From Alphaproteobacteria bacterium (GTDB lineage: Bacteria; Pseudomonadota; Alphaproteobacteria; Sphingomonadales; Sphingomonadaceae), in NCBI GenBank assembly GCA_028869975.1, contig JAGWQR010000232.1, positions 1 to 14,194 on the forward strand: a stretch of DNA of 14,194 bases, in the 5' to 3' direction. Made by a program: the position numbers and the translations under genes. This document shows positions 8,224 to 13,031 of this stretch, in pieces. Within the stretch, counting starts at the first letter, position 1, and each line of letters begins with the position of its first letter. The notes below the pieces were generated by a model. It saw nothing but the letters and a program-made list of their open reading frames with translations. It did no database searches and was not told the origin of the DNA.

Positions 8224-8619
8224 GGCAGAGAGCGCTTCGATTAGCGGACACCTCTCATATAGTCCTGCATCGCAGGATTTTACGGTTTGGGTCAGGACAC
8301 GTTTAATCTGCTTGAGGTCAGCAATGCGTGCGTGAATGCGAGCCAGATGAATCGCTGCCACATTACGCGCTTCGTTGCATTCAGTCTGACCGCTTTCGGA
8401 CAAGCGGATCAACGCCCGAATATCGTCAATCGAAAAACCAAGTTCACGCGCACGCCGGATGAAGCGCACACGCGCAATATCTGTGGTGTCATACACCCGA
8501 TAGCGCCCCCGCCTTAGCGCCTTGGGCAGAAGGGCGATACGCTCGTAATAGCGGATGGTTTCGATGTTGCAGCCGGTTTGAAGCGCGAGATCGCCGATCA
8601 GAACGGGGCGCATTCCCAT
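8215..8619 (-). CDS. MerR-family metal-responsive regulator
   Basis: Transcription factor of 134 aa. ATG 8619 (MGMRPVLIGD) is chosen because GGGAGG sits 5 nt upstream on the minus strand (8625-8630 on plus). The N-terminal winged HTH is clear (IGDLALQTGCNIETIRYYER), followed by the dimerisation helix and a metal-binding end. Cys81, Cys116 and Cys124 are present. The presence of Cys81 and its 35-residue distance to Cys116 match MerR, but the 8-residue step to Cys124 matches CueR (C112/C120) rather than MerR (C117/C126). Metal specificity (Hg, Pb, Zn or Cu) cannot be settled from this. It is transcribed away from the MerT-like operon and probably controls the shared promoter region. Confidence 0.9.
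   Translation of the reverse strand: MGMRPVLIGDLALQTGCNIETIRYYERIALLPKALRRGRYRVYDTTDIARVRFIRRARELGFSIDDIRALIRLSESGQTECNEARNVAAIHLARIHARIADLKQIKRVLTQTVKSCDAGLYERCPLIEALSASQ
8261..8281 (+). terminator. Possible terminator of the copper operon inside the merR gene
   Basis: TCCTGC (8263-8268) pairs with GCAGGA (8272-8277) around a 3-nt loop and is followed by TTTT (8278-8281); two further pairs (A-T and G-U) can extend the stem. It starts 38 nt after the copD stop on the plus strand. It lies within the antisense of the Cys116-Cys124 part of the convergent merR-family gene. With no intergenic space between the two genes, this is the first place an intrinsic terminator could sit. Confidence 0.4.
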
Positions 8620-8642
8620 ATTGGCCTCCCTCAAATAAGCGC

Positions 8643-8673
8643 TTGAGTCTGTAGTCACTCCAGATTGTAGGAT
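8643..8673 (+). promoter_or_regulatory. MerR-type promoter and operator for the MerT-like operon
   Basis: The -35 element TTGAGT (8643-8648) and -10 element TAGGAT (8668-8673) are separated by exactly 19 bp, the over-long spacing that MerR-family activators correct. The spacer holds a dyad, TCTGTAGT-C-ACTCCAGA (8648-8664), with 7 of 8 base pairs matching. This places the operator where MerR regulators bind and upstream of the gene at 8703. The layout closely parallels PmerT. Confidence 0.82.
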
Positions 8674-8702
8674 ACGAGTCGTTTCAAGACAAGGAGAGCC
8701 TA

Positions 8703-9074
8703 ATGATTGAGAATGAGGACCAGAACAGCGTTTCATCGTCTTTACCGGGAGCGACATTCCTCTCCCTCAGTGGGATAGCTGCTGCATTCGGCGCTGCGTC
8801 GTGTTGCGCATTGCCGACGCTGTTTGCGACGGTAGGGATAAGCAGTGCCTGGATGGCCGGAATCGGCAGTCTGGCTTTGCCGCACCATGATCTGCTGTTG
8901 GTGCTCGGTGCTATCGGCCTTGCAGGCGGTGCATTTCAACTTGTGCAGATGCAACGCCGCGCGTTACGATGTGGAGGTAAAAGCGTGGGCGTGCCGCGCT
9001 GGTTGCTTGTTGTGTTTCTGTTTGGACTGGTCAGCGGCGCGGCGCTGCTCTACTTGGGCTATGCCTATGTCTGA
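8703..9074 (+). CDS. MerT-like membrane transporter
   Basis: Small inner-membrane protein of 123 aa with about three membrane segments (roughly 22-45, 62-82 and 99-120). AAGGAG (8691-8696) precedes ATG 8703. The first segment contains GIAAAFGAASCCALPTLF, with the vicinal Cys34-Cys35 pair typical of MerT-type Hg(II) uptake proteins. The loop after segment two has only one Cys (Cys90), whereas classical MerT has a second Cys pair. No merP or merA accompanies it here. It is the first gene after the MerR-type promoter. The substrate is probably a thiophilic metal; mercury is a guess by family. Confidence 0.8.
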   Translation: MIENEDQNSVSSSLPGATFLSLSGIAAAFGAASCCALPTLFATVGISSAWMAGIGSLALPHHDLLLVLGAIGLAGGAFQLVQMQRRALRCGGKSVGVPRWLLVVFLFGLVSGAALLYLGYAYV

Positions 9075-9312
9075 TCAGAATATCCTCGAAACGGTTATCA
9101 CCTGTCCGGTCTGTGGTCACACCAAAGCAGAGACAATGCCGACAGATGCCTGCCAGTATTTTTACGATTGCACGGGATGCGGAACGGTATTGAAGCCCAA
9201 GCAGGGCGATTGCTGCGTTTACTGCTCCTATGCGACTGTGCCATGCCCCTCAATGCAGGGCGCCAAGTGTAAGTCGGTTACGTGCGTGAAAGGACATTAT
9301 GAACCCGATTGA
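9067..9312 (+). CDS. GDCCVxC-domain small Cys-rich protein
   Basis: Zinc-ribbon-like protein of 81 aa with eleven Cys. The signature GDCCVYC is at residues 47-53, preceded by CPVCGH (13-18), the ETMPTDACQYFYDC stretch and CTGC (35-38). ATG 9067 is used, overlapping the MerT-like stop by 8 nt; ATG 9061 in the same frame is an equally possible start. Members of this family commonly accompany MerR/MerT-like genes, and their biochemical role is not established to my knowledge; thiol metal binding is inferred. The C-terminal tail after CPSMQ (CKSVTCVKGHYEPD) adds two Cys and a His and overlaps the next gene start. Confidence 0.85.
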   Translation: MSDQNILETVITCPVCGHTKAETMPTDACQYFYDCTGCGTVLKPKQGDCCVYCSYATVPCPSMQGAKCKSVTCVKGHYEPD

Positions 9313-9901
9313 AGCCCTAAACCGATCCGCTTTTCTATGGATCAACGCAAGCCCCGCGACACCCACATGGTTGATCAAACTCGCCAGCTTCATCGCCGAC
9401 GACTTCATTCTGTTGATCCCCGCGCTGTTTGTCACACTTTGGCTCTGGGGCGACGATGCAAAACGCAACCACACACTCAAGGCCGTCTCAGTGGTTGCGC
9501 TGAGTCTTGGCGTGAACCAACTCATCGGCCTTGTCTGGCAGCATCCGCGTCCCTCAATGATCGGGCTGGGCCATACATGGATTGCGCACGCGGCGGATTC
9601 GTCATTTCCAAGCGATCACATGACGGTGTTTGCCGGTATTGCTGTGACCCTGTTGCTCGATGGCATGGCAGGGTTGGGGCTGACCACGCTTGTGCTGGGG
9701 TTGGGCGTCGCGTGGGCGCGCGTCTTTCTTGGCGTTCATTTTCCACTGGATATGGTGGGGGCCATCATTGTTGCGCTCATTGCCTATGCCCTCGTCCATC
9801 CGCTGTGGCAGCGTGTCGGAAGCACAATTACTGACTTGGCACTGAGGTCTTACCGGCTGATCCTGTCACGACCGATAGCGGCGGGGTGGGTGCGTCGCTA
9901 A
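9299..9901 (+). CDS. PAP2-family phosphatase (BcrC-like undecaprenyl-diphosphatase candidate)
   Basis: Membrane phosphatase of 200 aa with about five hydrophobic segments. The catalytic PAP2 motifs are visible: HPRP (Arg84), FPSDH (Ser105, Asp106, His107) and RVFLGVHFPLD (Arg141, nucleophile His147, Asp151). The Lys of the standard KX6RP motif is replaced by Gly77, and the usual Ser before Arg141 is Ala140. An AAAGGA site lies just upstream of ATG 9299, inside the preceding gene, which it overlaps by 14 nt. It is thus co-transcribed and probably co-translated with a metal-resistance operon. BcrC-type enzymes recycle undecaprenyl pyrophosphate for cell-wall synthesis; that substrate is an inference. 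Confidence 0.85.
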   Translation: MNPIEALNRSAFLWINASPATPTWLIKLASFIADDFILLIPALFVTLWLWGDDAKRNHTLKAVSVVALSLGVNQLIGLVWQHPRPSMIGLGHTWIAHAADSSFPSDHMTVFAGIAVTLLLDGMAGLGLTTLVLGLGVAWARVFLGVHFPLDMVGAIIVALIAYALVHPLWQRVGSTITDLALRSYRLILSRPIAAGWVRR

Positions 9902-9923
9902 AGCGACTGAGAGCAATGTGAGC

Positions 9924-9952
9924 TTGCCTTATCCTCCCCTAGGGGTTAGGTT
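9924..9952 (+). promoter_or_regulatory. Promoter and CsoR/RcnR-type operator upstream of rcnA
   Basis: A perfect 10-bp palindrome CCCCTAGGGG (9936-9945) matches the C-tract/G-tract operator style of CsoR/RcnR-family repressors. It lies in the 17-bp spacer between a fair -35 (TTGCCT, 9924-9929) and a poor -10 (TAGGTT, 9947-9952), so a bound repressor would block RNA polymerase. The likely sensor is the RcnR-like protein encoded at 11103. The start codon at 9958 is only 12 nt beyond the palindrome. Confidence 0.6.
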
Positions 9953-9957
9953 AAGGC

Positions 9958-11094
9958 ATGCCTATCCTCACTGACCTTCTCCAACACGGCACCAGCCACG
10001 CCTGGTTATTCGTGCCGACCGCCATTTTGCTTGGAGCGTTGCACGGCCTTGAACCCGGCCATTCCAAGACGATGATGGCAGCGTTTATCATCGCCATTCG
10101 TGGCAGTGTGAAACAGGCGGTGCTGCTCGGCCTGTGTGCAACCTTCTCGCATACGCTGATTGTCTGGATCATCGCGCTGGGCGGCCTGTATCTCTGGCAG
10201 GGCCTAGCTCCGGAGACGATTGAGCCGTATTTGCAGGTTGGCTCCGCCATCATCATTATCGGCATGGGGTTCTGGATGATCGGGCAGGCCCGCCGCGATC
10301 GGCATCTGGCCGCGATTGGCGGGCATGGCCACGACCACCATCATCATGACGAACCGGCACCGCGCATTGATACCGGCCATGGCGTGTTGCGGTTCTCGAT
10401 CTTCGAGGATGGCGTTCCCCCGCGCTTCCACATTGAGGCGGAACGCGGAACGCTCTGGGCCGCACAGGACGTTGCGGTTGAAACCGAGCGTGGCGATGGC
10501 ACGCGCCAGACGTTCCGTTTTGCGTCCCACGGTGCGTTTCTGGAATCGTTGGAGGACATCCCTGAGCCGCATGAATTTGTCGCCCGCGTCAGTCTCGCAC
10601 ATGGCGGCCACAGCCATGACTATGATGTGGCCTTTGTCGAGCATGATCATCACCACGCGCACGATCATTTGAGCGAGGAACTTCATGGACTTGAGGTTGC
10701 CACCGGCTATCAGGATGCCCACGAACTCGCCCATGCCAATGATATTCGGCGGCGCTTTGCGGATCGCAATGTCACCACCGGACAGATTATCATCTTCGGT
10801 CTCACCGGCGGGCTTATCCCGTGCCCCGGTGCGATCACGGTGCTGCTGCTGTGCCTGCAACTCAAGGCCTTCACGCTGGGTGCAGCGCTCGTGCTGTGTT
10901 TCAGCATCGGGCTTGCGCTGACGATGGTGACATCGGGTGTGATCGCGGCGGTCAGCGTCAAGCAAGTGTCGAAGCGCTTTTCAGGCTTTGGTGATATTGT
11001 CCGCAAGGCACCTTATGTCTCAGGGCTCGTCATCCTGCTGATTGGCCTCTATCTTGGCATCAATGGCTGGATACACCTGCCGCACCGGATTTAA
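9958..11094 (+). CDS. rcnA: RcnA-like nickel/cobalt efflux protein with inserted domain
   Basis: Inner-membrane Ni/Co exporter of 378 aa, against about 274 in E. coli RcnA. The N-terminus (FVPTAILLGALHGLEPGHSKT, residues 18-38) and the C-terminal GLTGGLIPCPGAITVLL (281-297) are near-identical in pattern to RcnA, as is YQDAHELAHANDIRRRF (251-267). The His-rich loop is split into two clusters, HGHDHHHH (123-130) and HDHHHAHDH (229-237). A roughly 95-residue segment with beta-like composition lies between them (about 135-228) and is absent from E. coli RcnA. There is no good Shine-Dalgarno sequence upstream, only AAGG one base from ATG, so the mRNA may be leaderless. It is followed after 8 nt by the repressor gene. 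Confidence 0.92.
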   Translation: MPILTDLLQHGTSHAWLFVPTAILLGALHGLEPGHSKTMMAAFIIAIRGSVKQAVLLGLCATFSHTLIVWIIALGGLYLWQGLAPETIEPYLQVGSAIIIIGMGFWMIGQARRDRHLAAIGGHGHDHHHHDEPAPRIDTGHGVLRFSIFEDGVPPRFHIEAERGTLWAAQDVAVETERGDGTRQTFRFASHGAFLESLEDIPEPHEFVARVSLAHGGHSHDYDVAFVEHDHHHAHDHLSEELHGLEVATGYQDAHELAHANDIRRRFADRNVTTGQIIIFGLTGGLIPCPGAITVLLLCLQLKAFTLGAALVLCFSIGLALTMVTSGVIAAVSVKQVSKRFSGFGDIVRKAPYVSGLVILLIGLYLGINGWIHLPHRI

Positions 11095-11102
11095 GCCGCC
11101 TT

Positions 11103-11369
11103 ATGAGCCACGCGAACAACACTGACCTGCTCAACCGCCTCAAACGCGCGCACGGACACCTCGCGACGATCATCAAAATGATTGAGGACAATCGCGACGG
11201 CCTTGAAACCGCACAGCAACTGCAAGCGGTGCTGGGCGCGCTCGACAAGGCCAAGACGCTCCTCGTGACCGACCATATCGAGCATCACCTCGAAGATGTT
11301 GTCGGGCCGCTCTCCCGCGAGGCACGCGAAAAGCTCGCCCGACTGACTGATCTGGCAAAATATCTGTGA
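11103..11369 (+). CDS. CsoR/RcnR-family metal-sensing repressor lacking cysteine
   Basis: All-helical repressor of 88 aa (pattern LLNRLKRAHGHLATIIKMIE, then HIEHHLED). Family members usually have a metal-binding Cys at the start of helix 2 (Cys35 in RcnR, Cys36 in CsoR). By alignment on the QQL motif, that position is Gly33 here, and the whole protein contains no Cys. His3, His58, His61 and His62 remain as candidate ligands, resembling the His-rich side of RcnR. It lies 8 nt after rcnA with no clear Shine-Dalgarno sequence, so translation is probably coupled. The expected role is nickel or cobalt-relieved repression of rcnA and of itself through the CCCCTAGGGG site. Confidence 0.88.
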   Translation: MSHANNTDLLNRLKRAHGHLATIIKMIEDNRDGLETAQQLQAVLGALDKAKTLLVTDHIEHHLEDVVGPLSREAREKLARLTDLAKYL

Positions 11370-11411
11370 AGCACTGGCGTTTCGCTGAGGAATCGCAAGC
11401 GTCGAGCGTGA

Positions 11412-11681
11412 TCATGCTTTTGAAAAATTGTCGTTAACCTGCTCCGGCAAACCATAGGTGATCTGTTGAGCTCGCGGCACGGCCACCAACTGTTCATGCG
11501 TAACACCAAGCGCCTGACCCAATTCATAAATCGACACGATGGTAGGGTTCCGTCGCCCACGCTCCAATCCACTGATATATTGCTGGCTAAAGCCCGAACG
11601 CTCCGCCAGTTCTTCCTGTGTCATGTCCTTCGCAATTCGCGCATTGCGAATATTGGTTCCTACAAGTTTGCGCATATCCAT
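11412..11681 (-). CDS. XRE-family (Cro/CI-type) HTH regulator
   Basis: Small DNA-binding protein of 89 aa, essentially one HTH_3 domain: residues 8-65 contain IRNARIAKDMTQEELAERSG, then FSQQYISGLERGRRNPTIVS and YELGQALGV. The short C-terminus has no recognised domain. ATG 11681 (MDMRK) or the in-frame ATG 11675 could start it; neither has a Shine-Dalgarno sequence, so a leaderless mRNA is possible. The neighbourhood is AT-richer than the metal genes. It is divergent from the small ORF at 11753 and probably regulates the intervening region. Targets are unknown. Confidence 0.85.
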   Translation of the reverse strand: MDMRKLVGTNIRNARIAKDMTQEELAERSGFSQQYISGLERGRRNPTIVSIYELGQALGVTHEQLVAVPRAQQITYGLPEQVNDNFSKA

Positions 11682-11711
11682 GCGGCAAACATTGACGACA
11701 ACGCCATAATC

Positions 11712-11728
11712 AGTTTATCAACTATAAT
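11712..11728 (+). promoter_or_regulatory. Candidate promoter with overlapping XRE operator
   Basis: A consensus TATAAT (11723-11728) lies 12 nt before an AGGAG ribosome site (11741-11745). It overlaps the inverted repeat AGTT-TATC-AACT (11712-11723). A TTGACG at 11692 is 25 bp away, too far to serve as its -35, so the promoter is incomplete by eye. The repeat in the divergent spacer is a plausible site for the XRE regulator, by inference only. Confidence 0.35.
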
Positions 11729-11752
11729 ATGTATTTAGTGAGGAGCGTCTTT

Positions 11753-11857
11753 ATGGGCATTTTCCCCGTATTATTTACAGCAAGCCTCGTGGGGGAGCAG
11801 ACACGCACAATAAAATCTGGCCTGAGTCGCAACCACCGTGGCAAAAAGAGCGCATAG
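11753..11857 (+). other. Small 34-codon ORF, probable 5' part of the next gene in another frame
   Basis: ATG 11753 has the best ribosome site in this region (AGGAG, 7-nt spacing) but its frame stops at 11857 after 34 codons. The -1 frame running beside it is open from 11728 to 12156 and lacks ATG, GTG or TTG until 11860, yet reads like real protein (RIIYSKPRGGADTHNKIW). The frames meet at T TTC CCC (11761-11767), which has the X XXY YYZ form of a -1 slippery site. It may be a genuine frameshift, a one-base deletion, or a sequencing error. Confidence 0.45.
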
Positions 11858-11859
11858 AA

Positions 11860-12156
11860 GTGCTGCCACACTCTCGCGGCACACGTCGTCCTCGGCATAT
11901 CGCGCCGTATCAGCCCCGTAATTATGGGCCGATAGAGCGGCGCGGCCAAGCTCTCGAAGAAACACAGAAACTTGAGGTGCCACAGAAACCAGCCGAGCCG
12001 GACAAGCAAAGGCATTCCAGACGCCATATCCTTGCCATTGTAGGAGCGTTGGTGCTGATGACACTGTTCGGCGCATTTGTGGTGAGAGAAGTGATAACTT
12101 CATCCAAAAGGAGTGCCGTTGCCGCCCATGCGACGGCGACCAAGAAAACCCACTAA
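11860..12156 (+). CDS. Single-span membrane protein, unrecognised; 5' end uncertain
   Basis: The longest conventional reading starts at GTG 11860 and gives 98 aa. The N-terminal part is Pro/Arg-rich and hydrophilic (RGTRRPRHIAPYQPRNYG), followed by a Glu/Gln/Pro stretch and one membrane segment (HILAIVGALVLMTLFGAFVV) preceded by RHSRR, suggesting an N-in orientation. Joined through a -1 shift to the ORF starting at 11753, it would be a 134-aa protein. I do not recognise the family. It faces a DUF6118-like gene, which is also a single-span membrane protein beside traA. Confidence 0.5.
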   Translation: MLPHSRGTRRPRHIAPYQPRNYGPIERRGQALEETQKLEVPQKPAEPDKQRHSRRHILAIVGALVLMTLFGAFVVREVITSSKRSAVAAHATATKKTH

Positions 12157-12226
12157 CTTTCCGCCGGAGTTTACATGCTGTTTGGGAGGGTTAAGCCGAA
12201 CATGGCGTAAGTTCCGACGATGTCCT

Positions 12227-12931
12227 TTACGATGCATCTGGCCTCACTGTGATCGCACAGCGCACTTCCTTGCGACCCCGTGTTGCCGCTTTGAGGCACC
12301 CTGCAAGTGCCGCGCGACTGCCCTGCGTCGCGTGATCCGCCGCAACGAGAGCGTCCCATTCTTGCGGGTTGGCCACCATCATCATGCGCGCGCCCGCATT
12401 CCACATATCACGACCGAGTGTGCCTGCGGCGGCTTTCTCGGGCCAGTGCCAACTCTCGGGGGCGAGGCGGTTGGGAATGGTGGTAAACATGAGGCACAGA
12501 ATTACACCCATGATGATGCCACCGCCTGCATACCAAAGTTGCATTTTGAACTGTTGCTGCTCGGTGCGTGCGGATGCGATGAGGCCACCCATTTCACGCC
12601 CAAGGGCGACAAACGTGTCGGTGGACTGACGGAAGATAGCGTGCTCCTCCTCGCGTGCTTTAACGCCCGCTGATCTGATTTGTTGGGCCAGCGTCTCCGG
12701 TGTGAGTTCGAGCGCGGGCTGACTGGCTAAATCTTCAATCTCTTCCGCCAGTGCTGTGATCTCCGCTTTCATCTCGCCCAGGGTGAGGCTGTAATCGGGG
12801 ATGTCGATGTCGGCGCGCTCGGTGACAAAATGCTCGACCGCACGGCGCACCATCGAGAGTTCACGCTGGATGGCCTGAAACGCCTCGGTGGCGGGGTCAG
12901 TTCCTTCCTCAATTTTCACAATCTCATTCAT
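12227..12931 (-). CDS. DUF6118-like single-span membrane protein of conjugative plasmids
   Basis: Protein of 234 aa from ATG 12931 (MNEIVKI). An upstream in-frame ATG at 12940 abuts the AAAGGA site (12940-12945), leaving no spacing, whereas 12931 has about 8 nt, so 12931 is preferred. Residues 15-125 are largely helical and charged, probably coiled coil (EAFQAIQRELSMVRRAVEHF and later heptads). A membrane segment follows at 133-152, then a C-terminal domain with WHWPEKAAAGTLGRDMW and two Cys (212, 225). From memory this matches the DUF6118 proteins found beside traA in sphingomonad plasmids; a role in mobilisation is inferred from position only. Confidence 0.75.
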   Translation of the reverse strand: MNEIVKIEEGTDPATEAFQAIQRELSMVRRAVEHFVTERADIDIPDYSLTLGEMKAEITALAEEIEDLASQPALELTPETLAQQIRSAGVKAREEEHAIFRQSTDTFVALGREMGGLIASARTEQQQFKMQLWYAGGGIIMGVILCLMFTTIPNRLAPESWHWPEKAAAGTLGRDMWNAGARMMMVANPQEWDALVAADHATQGSRAALAGCLKAATRGRKEVRCAITVRPDAS

Positions 12932-13031
12932 GCTGGTCATCCTTTCGATTTATGTTGTTTCATCACTTGCATTGATCCTCAGCGGGCCAACGGCAGAGGG
13001 TCGAGCCTTCGCCTCAAACCGTCTCTCCAAC

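Noticed and set aside
10204..10965. Minus-strand open frame of 253 codons opposite rcnA
   Set aside because: Antisense to a gene with clear RcnA motifs; the translation shows no domain.
11405..11421. AGCGT-GATC-ATGCT hairpin with a short T-run after the rcnR-like gene
   Set aside because: The stem is only 5 bp with a G-U pair and three Ts, too weak to call a terminator.
12113..12673. Plus-strand open frame of 186 codons opposite the DUF6118-like gene
   Set aside because: No convincing ribosome site, and it is antisense to a coherent coiled-coil and membrane protein.
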